From Acetobacteraceae bacterium (GTDB lineage Bacteria; Pseudomonadota; Alphaproteobacteria; Acetobacterales; Acetobacteraceae): DNA of 15,405 nt. Numbering within the stretch: the first letter of the stretch is position 1; each line of letters starts with the position of its first letter. Below are positions 1-7,313 of the stretch, piece by piece. The position numbers and the translations under genes are program-made. The stretch covers positions 1 through 15,405 of the forward strand of contig JADYYZ010000210.1 of NCBI GenBank assembly GCA_020853405.1. The letters run 5' to 3'. A model generated the notes under the pieces. That model saw only the letters and a list, made by a program, of their open reading frames with translations, had not been told where the DNA came from and ran no database searches.

Positions 1-123
1 CAGGCCGGAAGCGCGGGCCACGGTGGTGGTGAAGTCGGTGGCGATCAGGTGCAGCACCGGATCGAGCATGCGCATCGACCCGGCCGAAACGAACGCGGCC
101 GCCGCCAGCAGCGCCAGCGGCAT
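1..123 (-). CDS. MFS transporter, N-terminal fragment (cut by window edge)
   Basis: Only the first 41 codons are in the window; the gene continues past base 1. The start is the ATG at 123-121, 8 bases after the rlmN stop. The peptide begins MPLALLAAAAFVSAGSMRML and continues with DPVLHLIATDF. A hydrophobic first helix followed by a short RMLDP-type stretch and a polar segment is typical of the N-terminus of major facilitator superfamily permeases of the inner membrane. The substrate cannot be told from this fragment. Its position immediately behind rlmN on the same strand suggests cotranscription. No clear Shine-Dalgarno sequence precedes the ATG. The family call is by resemblance of a short segment and is therefore moderate. 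Confidence 0.6.
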   Translation of the reverse strand, partial: MPLALLAAAAFVSAGSMRMLDPVLHLIATDFTTTVARASGL

Positions 124-131
124 CTTCTGCG

Positions 132-1289
132 TCACGCCGCCGATTTCCGGCGCCGCTGGCTGTCGGTGCGCAACTGCCCGCAGGCGGCCAGGATGTCGCG
201 CCCGCGCGGGGCCCTGACCGGCGCCGCATAGCCGCCGTCCTGCACGATCGCCGCGAATCTCCGGATCGCGCCCTCGCCCGAGGTCTCGAACGGTGCCCCC
301 GGCCAGGGGTTGAAGGGAATCAGGTTCACCTTGGCCGGCAGCCCCGCGATCAGCCGCACCAGGGCGCGCGCGTCGGCTTCCGAATCGTTGACGCCCTTCA
401 GCATCACGTATTCGAAGGTGATCCGCCGCGCGTTCGAGGCGCCGGGATAGCGCCGGCAGGCAGCGATCAGCTCGGCGATCGGGTATTTCCGGTTCAACGG
501 CACCAGCCGGTCGCGCAGCGCATCGTTGACCGCGTGCAGGCTGACCGCGAGGTTGACGCCGAGCTCGGCGCCGCAGCGGTCCATCATCGGCACCACGCCG
601 CTGGTCGACAGCGTGATCCGCCGGCGCGACAGCGCGATGCCCTCGGCATCCATGGCAAGGCGCATCGCGGCGGCGACATGCTCGAAATTGTACAGCGGCT
701 CGCCCATGCCCATCAGCACGATGTTCGACAGCAGCCGCGCCTCGCTCTGCGGCGTCGGCCATTCGCCATAGGCGTCGCGCGCCGCCATGAACTGGCCGAT
801 GATCTCGCCGCTGCCCAGGTTGCGTACCAGGGGCTGCGTGCCGGTGTGGCAGAAGCGGCAGGTCAGCGTGCAGCCGACCTGGCTGCTGATGCAGACCGCG
901 CCGCGCGCATCCTCGGCGTCGGTGCCCGGGATGTAGACGGTTTCCGCCTCCTGCCCGTCGCCGAACCGCAGCAGCCATTTGCGGGTGCCGTCGGCGCTCC
1001 TCTCGTCGCGCACGGTGCCGGGCCGGCCGATCACGAACTTTTCCGCCAGCCGCGCCTGCGCGGGGCGGGCGATCGAGCTCATGCGGCCGAAGTCGGTGAC
1101 GCCCCGAAAGTAGATCCAGTGGAACACCTGCCGGGCACGGAACCGCTCCATGCCGGCCTCGACCAGCAGCGCTTCGAGCTCGGCCCGCGACAGCCCGACC
1201 AGGTCGATGCGGCCATCCTCGCGCAACGACGAAGGCGGCGCGAAGGCGGCGGCCTTGGCCTCGATCCGGGCGGCGTCGGCCCCGTCCAT
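132..1289 (-). CDS. rlmN: Dual-specificity RNA methyltransferase RlmN (23S rRNA A2503 / tRNA A37 C2-methylation)
   Basis: A radical-SAM enzyme of 385 aa that, in the family, methylates C2 of A2503 in 23S rRNA and A37 of some tRNAs. Seen: the [4Fe-4S] motif CxxxCxxC at C140/C144/C147 within CISSQVGCTLTCRFCHTGTQ, the upstream acidic EAETVYIPG segment (E116), and a C-terminal conserved cysteine C370 in ILAACGQL that matches the methyl-carrying Cys of RlmN/Cfr. An N-terminal helical RNA-binding part (SRAELEALLVEAGMERFRARQ) has the usual form. Full length for the family. The ATG overlaps the stop of the upstream ialB-like gene in TGATG, which implies translational coupling. RlmN rather than Cfr is inferred from housekeeping context and sequence type. 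Confidence 0.95.
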   Translation of the reverse strand: MDGADAARIEAKAAAFAPPSSLREDGRIDLVGLSRAELEALLVEAGMERFRARQVFHWIYFRGVTDFGRMSSIARPAQARLAEKFVIGRPGTVRDERSADGTRKWLLRFGDGQEAETVYIPGTDAEDARGAVCISSQVGCTLTCRFCHTGTQPLVRNLGSGEIIGQFMAARDAYGEWPTPQSEARLLSNIVLMGMGEPLYNFEHVAAAMRLAMDAEGIALSRRRITLSTSGVVPMMDRCGAELGVNLAVSLHAVNDALRDRLVPLNRKYPIAELIAACRRYPGASNARRITFEYVMLKGVNDSEADARALVRLIAGLPAKVNLIPFNPWPGAPFETSGEGAIRRFAAIVQDGGYAAPVRAPRGRDILAACGQLRTDSQRRRKSAA

Positions 1290-1822
1290 CAGCGCCTCGG
1301 TGCTGCCCCGCCGCCGCCGGCGCAGCTGTTCAGCGCCTGGTAGGCGGCCGAGAAGCCGCGCAGCGAGGCGCGGTCGGTCACCGCGCCGCGGCCGCCGCCG
1401 GCGGGAATGCGGAACACGGCGTCCCGGCCGCGCCGGAACGCTGCCACCACCGCGGCGCCATCGCGCGCGAAGGCGGAACTGCCGCCGGTGTAGAACTGGA
1501 ACTTCGTCTCGCCCACCTCGACCGGCACCTCGGTGCCGCCCGCCAAAGTAAAGCCGGCCAGCAGCGCCACCTGGTCGCGCGAGCTGCCGCGGTGCGTCAC
1601 CGTCACCACCGGCGCGGTGCGGCCCTGCGGCCCGCCCTCGCTCTTCACCTCGCGGGTGAAGGCATAGCAGACGCGGCGCCCCTGTTCGGTCATGAAGGCG
1701 ACCTCCCAGTCATTGTGCTTCGACAGGCTCTGCGGCCCGCCGCCCTGCTGGGCAGCACCTTGGGCAAACGCGGGCAGCGCCGCCATGCCAAGCGCGGCGG
1801 CCAGAACGAACGTACGGATCAT
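1289..1822 (-). CDS. IalB-family (invasion associated locus B) periplasmic protein
   Basis: Predicted 177-aa secreted protein. The chosen start (ATG at 1822-1820) gives a clean signal peptide: MIRTF, then a hydrophobic stretch LAAALGMAALPAFA with likely cleavage after AFA at residue 20. An upstream in-frame ATG at 1891 would put 23 non-hydrophobic residues ahead of it and is less likely. The mature part has a W in HNDWEV, a cysteine at C52 (RRVCYAF) and one near the C-terminus at C167 (ALNSC), the spacing expected of the IalB family, where they probably form a disulfide. The family is named after a Bartonella invasion protein but is widespread in non-pathogenic alphaproteobacteria, so no virulence role is implied. 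Its stop overlaps the rlmN start by one base. Function is not established. Confidence 0.8.
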   Translation of the reverse strand: MIRTFVLAAALGMAALPAFAQGAAQQGGGPQSLSKHNDWEVAFMTEQGRRVCYAFTREVKSEGGPQGRTAPVVTVTHRGSSRDQVALLAGFTLAGGTEVPVEVGETKFQFYTGGSSAFARDGAAVVAAFRRGRDAVFRIPAGGGRGAVTDRASLRGFSAAYQALNSCAGGGGAAPRR

Positions 1823-1898
1823 CGGCCAGACATACGCGCCACCGGGGACCTTGGGAAGGGAACCGGCCGCATCGTCCCCGTTCGCGGGCATCTGGCAG

Positions 1899-1915
1899 GC
1901 GCGCGGCCCGCGCGC
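1899..1915. repeat. 17-bp GC-only perfect palindrome in divergent intergenic region
   Basis: GCGCGCGG, one central C, then CCGCGCGC. It lies 15 bases before the ATG of the plus-strand methyltransferase and 77 bases before the minus-strand ialB start. It could be an operator or a hairpin in the leader. It could also simply reflect GC-rich composition. Confidence 0.35.
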
Positions 1916-1929
1916 TAAGGGCAGGCACC

Positions 1930-3162
1930 ATGCCCGACGCCACCGATGCCCGCATCCTCGCCCAGTACGAGGCGTTCCCGTACCCGGAGCGCGACCCGCG
2001 CGACGAGGCGAAGCGCCTGATCCAGGGCAGTCCCAGCGACCTGCGCGAGATCGACCACTGGGTGTTCGGCGCCGCCCGCGCCGCCAGCCTTCCGTTCCGC
2101 GCGCTGTTCGCAGGCGGCGGCACCGGCGACGGCATGATCATGCTGGCCGCCCAGGCCGCCGCCGCCGGGCGGCCGCTGGAGATCACCTGGCTCGACCGGT
2201 CGCCGGCGTCGGAGGCGATCGCGCGGGCGCGGGCGGCGGCGCGAGGGCTTCCCGCCATCACGTTCGTCCGCGCCAGCATCCTGGACCTGCCGATGCCGGG
2301 CCTGGAAACGTTCGACTACATCGACTGCGTCGGCGTGCTGCACCACCTGCCCGACCCGGCGGCGGGGCTTGCCGCGCTGGTCTCGGTGCTCGCCCCGGGC
2401 GGAGGGTTGGGGCTGATGGTGTATGCGCCGCTGGGGCGCAGCGGCGTCTATCCGATGCAGGACGCACTGCGCCTGCTGGCGCCGGAGACCGAGCCGCCGC
2501 GCGACCGGCTCGATGTCGCACGGCGCGTGCTGCGCGGCATGCCGCCGACCAACCTGCTGGCGCGCAACGAATCGGTCACCGACCATACCCTGGGCGGCGA
2601 TGCCGGCATCTTCGACCTGCTGCTGCACAGCCGCGACCGTGCCTATACGGTGCCGGAGTTTGCCGCCCTGCTCGCCGGCGCCGGGCTTGCGGTGACCGCC
2701 TGGGTCGAGCCGCGGCGCTACGACCCGGCGCTCTACCTGAATGATCCGAAACTGCGGCCGCGCATCGAGGCGCTCGATCCGCTGGCGCGGGCGGCACTCG
2801 CCGAGCTGGTCGCGGGCAACATGCCGGTCCATATCGTCTATGCACACCGCGCCGGCGAGGCGCCGCCGCCGCCGCAGCCAGCACCCGGCCGGGTGCCGGT
2901 GCTGCGCCATCCCGACCCGCAAGGGGTCGCGCGCACGGTCGCCACCGATCGCCAGCTCGGTGTCACGATGGATGGCTTCCGCTTCGTGGTACCGCTGCCG
3001 CCGCTTGCCGGCGCCATTCTCCAGCGCGTCGATGGCAGGCGCACGATCGAGGAGATCGCTGCCGGCCTGCCGGTGCCGCGCGCGCGCTTCGATGCCGAGT
3101 TCGCGCAATTGTGGGCGGCGCTGATGCCACTGAACCGGCTGCTGCTGGCGCCGCCAAGCTGA
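1930..3162 (+). CDS. Class I SAM-dependent methyltransferase with extra C-terminal domain
   Basis: A 410-aa protein. The Rossmann-type methyltransferase core spans roughly residues 50-215. Motif I is the glycine-rich FRALFAGGGTGDG around 57-68, the acidic residue ending strand 2 is D89 in ITWLDRS, and motif IV-like FDYIDCVGVLHHLPDP lies at 128-143. The N-terminal YEAFPYPERDP stretch is typical of a group of alphaproteobacterial methyltransferases. The C-terminal third (about 315-410) is a separate region with a DGRRTIEEIAAGL helix pair that I cannot assign; a winged-helix or PqqD-like fold is only a guess. The substrate is unknown. The ATG at 1930 has a good Shine-Dalgarno region (AAGGGCAGG). 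The 3' end overlaps the following ydcF-like gene, suggesting a two-gene operon. Confidence 0.85.
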   Translation: MPDATDARILAQYEAFPYPERDPRDEAKRLIQGSPSDLREIDHWVFGAARAASLPFRALFAGGGTGDGMIMLAAQAAAAGRPLEITWLDRSPASEAIARARAAARGLPAITFVRASILDLPMPGLETFDYIDCVGVLHHLPDPAAGLAALVSVLAPGGGLGLMVYAPLGRSGVYPMQDALRLLAPETEPPRDRLDVARRVLRGMPPTNLLARNESVTDHTLGGDAGIFDLLLHSRDRAYTVPEFAALLAGAGLAVTAWVEPRRYDPALYLNDPKLRPRIEALDPLARAALAELVAGNMPVHIVYAHRAGEAPPPPQPAPGRVPVLRHPDPQGVARTVATDRQLGVTMDGFRFVVPLPPLAGAILQRVDGRRTIEEIAAGLPVPRARFDAEFAQLWAALMPLNRLLLAPPS

Positions 3163-3674
3163 GCGACGGGGGCGAGACCTGGATCGTGGTGTTCGGCGCC
3201 GCGGTCGGGCCGGACGGCAGGCCGTCGCCGGCGCTGCTGGCGCGCTGCCGGGCGGCGGCGGCGCTGGCGCTGCGGCGGCCCGGGGCGCGGCTGCTGGTCA
3301 GCGGCGGTGTCGGCCGCTACGGCGATGCCGAAAGCACGCTGATGCGACAGGCGCTGGAGGCGATGGGCATTCCGCCCGCGCGCATCGTCGAGGACCCGAC
3401 CGCCCGCGACACGGTGGAGAACGTGCTGGCCGCTTCCGCCCTGCTGCGCGGCCGGGCGGGCGAGGTGCTGGCGGTGAGCCACGGCTACCACCTGCCGCGT
3501 TGCGTCGTGCTGCTGAGGCTTGCCGGCCTGCCGGCGCGGCGGGGTGCCGCGGCGCCGGGCGCCGGTGGCCGCCTGCCGGTGCGGATCTGGCAGCGCCTGC
3601 GCGAGGTGCCGGCACTGCCGTGGGACGTACTTCAGATACTGCTGCGCCGGCGCCGGATCACTTCCCCATCTTGA
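3111..3674 (+). CDS. YdcF/DUF218-family protein
   Basis: About 187 aa as drawn. The DUF218 pattern is clear: a first strand WIVVFGAAV, then LLVSGGVG, a helix with DAESTLMRQAL and MGIPPARIVED, the conserved DTVENVLAA motif, and VLAVSHGYHLPRC near the end. The family includes E. coli YdcF, which binds SAM, and SanA/ElyC-type envelope proteins; no membrane anchor is visible here, so a soluble YdcF-like form is likely. Start is uncertain. The only ordinary in-frame start before the first strand is GTG at 3111, which overlaps the methyltransferase by 52 bases. A CTG at 3159, overlapping the methyltransferase stop as CTGA, would also fit the domain edge. The 3' end overlaps the convergent DUF2336 gene by 17 bases. 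Confidence 0.8.
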   Translation: MGGADATEPAAAGAAKLSDGGETWIVVFGAAVGPDGRPSPALLARCRAAAALALRRPGARLLVSGGVGRYGDAESTLMRQALEAMGIPPARIVEDPTARDTVENVLAASALLRGRAGEVLAVSHGYHLPRCVVLLRLAGLPARRGAAAPGAGGRLPVRIWQRLREVPALPWDVLQILLRRRRITSPS

Positions 3675-4911
3675 CCAGCACGTCGATCTGCCAGCGCATC
3701 TCCTCCGGCGCCAGCGGAAAGCCGCCGGCAGGGCTTGCCACCAGCAGTTTCGCCGGCGAGATGCGCCCCAGCAGGCCCTGCGTGACGGTGCCCGCCTGCA
3801 TGCCGAAGCCTGCCTTCCAGCACAGGCTGACCAGGCCCTTGGCGCTGCGCAGCGACGCCGCGCGCTCGACCACGGCGTAGCCGACGCCGGCCGCCGCGGC
3901 GAGCAGTGCGGTGACGCGCCGCACCTCACCCTGCGCTGCGGCATCGAGCAGCGCCTGCTCGGTGAGCGTGCCGCGCGCCGCCATCGCGCGGGCCTCGGCC
4001 ATCGCGTCCTCGGCGGCGGGTTCGGCGGGGGTCTGCGGGGCGGCTGCCGCCGGGGCGGCCAGGCGCTTCTGCACCGCGCCGGCCAGCGATTCGCGGGTGG
4101 CCGCCGACAGGTCGGTGCGGGCCATCATCTCGCGCAGCAGCGTGTCGGCGACGATCAGCGCGAGCTGCGCCGCCGCGCGCGGCGGCAGCGCCGGCCGCCG
4201 CACCAGCGGCGCATGCCACTCCTGCCGCTCGGACGCCTGGGCGATCAGCTGGTCGAGCGTCGCCTCGCGGATGCGCGCCGAACTGTTCGCCAGCAGCGCC
4301 GTGATCGCCTGGGTGTTGCCCGCGGCGACCAGGGCATCGGAAAGCGATTCCGCGAGCTGCGGCCGGCGCGCGATCGCCTGCAACGTGCCCGCCGTCGGCG
4401 GCGCGGCGACCAGCGCCTGGAGGTCCGCCTCGGTCAGCATCGGGCTGAAGCGCAGCACCGGTTCGGCGACCGGCAGCGCCACGTCGCGGGCCAGTTCAAG
4501 GATCATGTCGCGCGGCGCGTCGGGTACGTCCTTCAGCGCCTCGGCGATGGTCGCGCGGACCTCGACGGCGGTATCGCGCACCAGGGCGGACAAGGTCTCG
4601 AACGCCATCCGTCGCAGCTTGTCGCCGCTGGCCGCGAGTTGCGGGGCGGCAGGCGCGAGCTTGCCGGCCAGCGCCACCCGCACCGCATCGGCACCGTCCT
4701 GCTTCAGCCGGCAGTCGGCCTGCGGGGGCGTTGCCTGGTTGGCGGCGACCGCGGTGCGCACCTCGGAATCGTGGTCGCCGGCCAGGAAATACAGGATTTC
4801 GGGCGCCGTGGCGGGCCGCCGCGCCAGCGCGATGCGTTCCTGGGCGCTGCCGTTGCGGGCGATTCGCTGGATGTCGGGGCCGATCTCGGCGACTGCGGCA
4901 GCGGTCTGCAT
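3658..4911 (-). CDS. DUF2336 domain-containing protein
   Basis: A 417-aa protein, alanine-rich and almost entirely helical. It begins MQTAAAVAEIGPDIQRIARN and carries successive helical pairs such as RIALARRPATAPEILYFLA, ALVRDTAVEVRATIAEAL, TLQAIARRPQLAESLSDALV and ANSSARIREATLDQLI, matching the HEAT-like repeat style of alphaproteobacterial DUF2336 proteins. An acidic/alanine linker around residues 270-300 separates a C-terminal helical part. Function is unknown; in this family no enzymatic motif is visible. It follows the diguanylate cyclase on the same strand. Start: the ATG at 4911 has GGAG about 11 bases upstream. An in-frame GTG at 4932 overlaps the cyclase stop as GTGA and is a serious alternative, adding 7 residues. 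I infer that it acts in the same signalling route as the cyclase. Confidence 0.8.
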   Translation of the reverse strand: MQTAAAVAEIGPDIQRIARNGSAQERIALARRPATAPEILYFLAGDHDSEVRTAVAANQATPPQADCRLKQDGADAVRVALAGKLAPAAPQLAASGDKLRRMAFETLSALVRDTAVEVRATIAEALKDVPDAPRDMILELARDVALPVAEPVLRFSPMLTEADLQALVAAPPTAGTLQAIARRPQLAESLSDALVAAGNTQAITALLANSSARIREATLDQLIAQASERQEWHAPLVRRPALPPRAAAQLALIVADTLLREMMARTDLSAATRESLAGAVQKRLAAPAAAAPQTPAEPAAEDAMAEARAMAARGTLTEQALLDAAAQGEVRRVTALLAAAAGVGYAVVERAASLRSAKGLVSLCWKAGFGMQAGTVTQGLLGRISPAKLLVASPAGGFPLAPEEMRWQIDVLVKMGK

Positions 4912-4928
4912 GCCTTGGCGTGCTCCAT

Positions 4929-6281
4929 TCACCGTTTCTGCCAGCCGCCGCGGCCGGCACGCTTGACCTCGTACATCGCCTGGTCGGCGCGGCTCAGCAG
5001 ATCGCGCAGCCGTTCGACCGAGCCGGGATCGCGCACCGCGATGCCGATCGAGATCGACAGCGGCAGGTCTGGCCCCGCCCCCACATGCGCAAGCGCCACC
5101 GGCGCGTCCTGGCGCAGCCGTTCGGCGCGGCCGGTGGCGATCGCCTGGTCGGCGCCGTCGAGCCACAGCGCGAACTCGTCGCCGCCCAGGCGTGCCACGA
5201 GGTCGGTCGGGCGCACCGCCGCGCACAGCAGCTTGGCCACCGCCCGCAGCGCGGCATCGCCGGCCTCGTGGCCAAGGCGGTCGTTCACTTCCTTGAAATT
5301 GTCGAGGTCGGCGAACAGCAGCACGCCGGGCCGCCCGTCGTGCTCCAGCCGGTCGATCCGACGCTCGACCTCCTCGGTGAAGGCGCGGCGGTTCAACAGG
5401 CCGGTCAGCGGATCGACCTGTGCCGCCTCGGTCATCCGCCGTTGCAGGCGGCGATGTTCCAGCACCACGCGGATCAGCGGCTTCACCGCTTCCAAGAGCG
5501 CCCGGTCCTCCTCGTCCCAGGCGCGTGCCTCCGCCTCGCGCCACAGCACCAGGGCGACGCCATGGGCGGGGCCGGCACGCATCAGGATCCTGGCGCCGTT
5601 CGGGCCGGTTATTTCGCCCGACCAGTCGGTGCGCTCGCCCAGCATCGGGACGGCAAGCCGCAGGATGGCGGCCTCGCCCCGGCCGACGGCCGCGATCGGC
5701 GCGAGACCGCCGCTGATGTCGAGCACCGCGACGCCGGCGGCGCCCAGCGCCAGCATCAGCGCCTGGGCAGCACTCGCTGCCATGCGGTCGGCCAGCACCT
5801 CGCCGCGGGTCGCGGCCAGCACGCTGTCGATCAGCGCTTCCTTGCGCAGCAGGCGGGCGACGCCGGCGCTGCGCTCCTCCTCCTCGGTCACGTCGCGGCC
5901 GATGCCGCGGGTGCCGCAGGGATTTCCCCAGGCGTCGAGCAGCGGCACCGCGGCGATGGCGAGACAGGCGGCGGCACCATCGCCGCGCCGCACCCAGGCG
6001 CGCACGCCGCGCACCGGGCGGGCGGTGCGGAACGGATCGAACGGGCTTTCCCCGGTCAGGAGCGCGGTCGGCTGGCCGGCCAGCTGGGCGGCCGCCCAGC
6101 CCAGCGCCGGGTCGGGCGCGATGAAGGTGAAGTTGCCGTCGGCATCGCTTTCCCAGACGATGTCGGCCAGCATCTCGACCAGGTCGCGCCAGCGCTGGCG
6201 GCTGTCCAGCAGGGCGCCGCGCAGCGCTGCTTCCAGGCTGGGGTCGGGCGTGGGCACCGTTTCGGCGCGGACCAGGGGCAT
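4929..6281 (-). CDS. Diguanylate cyclase with PAS-like and GAF-like sensory domains
   Basis: A 450-aa protein expected to make cyclic di-GMP from two GTP. Domains in order: a PAS-like region about 30-135 (WRDLVEMLADIVWESDADGN, ending GTRGIGRDVTEEEE), a GAF-like region about 145-275, and a GGDEF domain about 285-445. The catalytic motif GGDEF is intact at 366-370 in ARLGGDEFALW. The metal-binding FADLDNFK is at 323-330 and DPLTGLLNRR at 290-299. An inhibitory I-site R357-x-x-D360 lies five residues ahead of the motif, so product feedback inhibition is likely. No transmembrane segment is seen, suggesting a cytoplasmic sensor; the ligand is unknown. No Shine-Dalgarno sequence is apparent: a hairpin-forming GTGCA/TGCAC repeat sits directly before the ATG. 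The DUF2336 gene follows. Confidence 0.92.
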   Translation of the reverse strand: MPLVRAETVPTPDPSLEAALRGALLDSRQRWRDLVEMLADIVWESDADGNFTFIAPDPALGWAAAQLAGQPTALLTGESPFDPFRTARPVRGVRAWVRRGDGAAACLAIAAVPLLDAWGNPCGTRGIGRDVTEEEERSAGVARLLRKEALIDSVLAATRGEVLADRMAASAAQALMLALGAAGVAVLDISGGLAPIAAVGRGEAAILRLAVPMLGERTDWSGEITGPNGARILMRAGPAHGVALVLWREAEARAWDEEDRALLEAVKPLIRVVLEHRRLQRRMTEAAQVDPLTGLLNRRAFTEEVERRIDRLEHDGRPGVLLFADLDNFKEVNDRLGHEAGDAALRAVAKLLCAAVRPTDLVARLGGDEFALWLDGADQAIATGRAERLRQDAPVALAHVGAGPDLPLSISIGIAVRDPGSVERLRDLLSRADQAMYEVKRAGRGGWQKR

Positions 6282-6283
6282 GG

Positions 6284-6297
6284 GTGCAAAAATGCAC
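6284..6297 (-). promoter_or_regulatory. Inverted repeat directly upstream of diguanylate cyclase start
   Basis: On the minus strand GTGCA, TTTT, TGCAC ends two bases before the ATG at 6281. As RNA it forms a 5-bp hairpin where the Shine-Dalgarno sequence would be expected. As DNA it is a short operator-like palindrome. It may limit translation or bind a regulator; this is inference. Confidence 0.35.
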
Positions 6298-6354
6298 AGG
6301 CCCGGCTTGCCGAAACGTTAGCTCGGCCCACCACTGCCGCGCGGCAACCGCTCC

Positions 6355-6411
6355 GGCGGGCTGGAAATTGACAGGCGGGCTGGAAATTGACAGGCGGGCT
6401 GGAAATTGACA
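6355..6411. repeat. Three perfect 19-bp direct tandem repeats (plus a 7-bp partial fourth)
   Basis: The unit GGCGGGCTGGAAATTGACA occurs head to tail at 6355-6373, 6374-6392 and 6393-6411 with no mismatches, followed by the partial copy GGCGGGC at 6412-6418. Each unit carries TTGACA, the sigma-70 -35 hexamer, and an imperfect dyad CTGNNAATTNNCAG that spans the unit and the start of the next. The array is noncoding, between the divergent diguanylate cyclase and dapD genes, and its AT-rich core stands out from the GC-rich surroundings. No convincing -10 element follows at 16-18 bases. It could be a cluster of regulator sites or a slippage-generated variable repeat. Confidence 0.9.
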
Positions 6412-6473
6412 GGCGGGCGGGCGGGCACGCATGGTCGGCCCCTTCATCCAGCACAGACGGGAGCAACCGGGGC

Positions 6474-7313
6474 ATGGACCAAGCCGCGCTCGAGGCCGAG
6501 ATCACGCGCCTGTGGGACGATCGCGCGACCCTTTCTCCTGCCACCGGGGGGGCGGCGCGTGCCTCGGTCGAGGCTGCGCTGGATCTGCTCGATTCGGGAG
6601 CACGGCGGGTGGCCGAGCCCGGGGCCGCCGGCTGGGTGGTGAATGAATGGCTGAAGAAGGCGGTGCTGCTGAGTTTCCGCCTGACCGAGAGCACCACCAT
6701 GGCAGGCGCCGGCGGCGCGCCGGTGTATGACAAGGTGCCGATGAAGTTCGACGGCTGGGGCGACAACCGCTTCCGCGAGGCAGGCTTCCGCGTCGTGCCC
6801 GGCAGCGTCGTGCGGCGCAGCGCCTTCGTCGCGCCCGGCGTCGTGCTGATGCCCTGCTTCGTCAATGTCGGCGCCCATGTCGGCAAGGGCAGCATGATCG
6901 ACACCTGGGCCACCGTCGGGTCCTGCGCGCAGGTCGGCGCCAACTGCCACATCTCGGGCGGGGTCGGGATCGGCGGCGTGCTGGAGCCGCTGCAGGCCGC
7001 CCCGGTGATCATCGAGGACGACTGCTTCATCGGCGCCCGCAGCGAGGTGGTCGAGGGCGTGATCGTGGAAAAAGGCTCGGTGCTGTCGATGGGCGTGTTC
7101 ATCAGCGCCAGTACCCGCATCGTCGATCGCACCACCGGGGAGGTGTTCTATGGCCGGGTGCCATCGTATTCGGTGGTGGTGCCGGGAACCCTTCCGGGAA
7201 AGCCGCTGCCCGATGGCTCGCCGGGGCCGAACCTTGCCTGCGCGGTGATCGTCAAGCGGGTCGATGCGCAGACACGCTCCAAGACCAGCATCAACGACCT
7301 GCTGCGCGACTGA
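6474..7313 (+). CDS. dapD: 2,3,4,5-tetrahydropyridine-2,6-dicarboxylate N-succinyltransferase
   Basis: DapD transfers succinyl from succinyl-CoA to tetrahydrodipicolinate, the committed succinylase step towards diaminopimelate and lysine. The 279-aa length matches the family. The N-terminal helical domain is followed by a left-handed beta-helix of hexapeptide repeats (GVVLMPCFVNVGAHVGKGSM, then IDTWATVGSCAQVGANCHIS), the GGVGIGGVLEP signature, and the DCFIGARSEVVEGVIVE strand set. Start: the ATG at 6474 gives MDQAALEAEI, with GGGAG about 10 bases upstream; an in-frame ATG at 6387 lies inside the tandem repeats and would add an unrelated leader. The stop overlaps the dapE start in TGATG. Cytoplasmic trimer in known homologues. 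Confidence 0.96.
   Translation: MDQAALEAEITRLWDDRATLSPATGGAARASVEAALDLLDSGARRVAEPGAAGWVVNEWLKKAVLLSFRLTESTTMAGAGGAPVYDKVPMKFDGWGDNRFREAGFRVVPGSVVRRSAFVAPGVVLMPCFVNVGAHVGKGSMIDTWATVGSCAQVGANCHISGGVGIGGVLEPLQAAPVIIEDDCFIGARSEVVEGVIVEKGSVLSMGVFISASTRIVDRTTGEVFYGRVPSYSVVVPGTLPGKPLPDGSPGPNLACAVIVKRVDAQTRSKTSINDLLRD

Noticed and set aside
1823..1891. Longer IalB start at 1891
   Set aside because: It would bury the signal peptide behind 23 polar residues; the start at 1822 gives a proper secretion signal.
3520..6321. A 933-codon open frame on the plus strand
   Set aside because: It is antisense to the DUF2336 and diguanylate cyclase genes, which have clear domains. Its peptide is Arg/Ala/Gly-rich with no recognisable motif, as expected from third-position GC bias.
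6355..6418. Possible CRISPR array
   Set aside because: The repeats are directly tandem with no spacers, only 19 bp long, and no cas genes are nearby.
4912..6447. Upstream extension of the DUF2336 frame to 6447, giving 929 aa
   Set aside because: The extension reads through the diguanylate cyclase gene out of frame and is low-complexity; the domain begins only near 4911.
6387..6473. Earlier dapD start at 6387
   Set aside because: The ATG falls in the repeat array and adds 29 residues absent from DapD; the ATG at 6474 has a ribosome site and gives the normal length.
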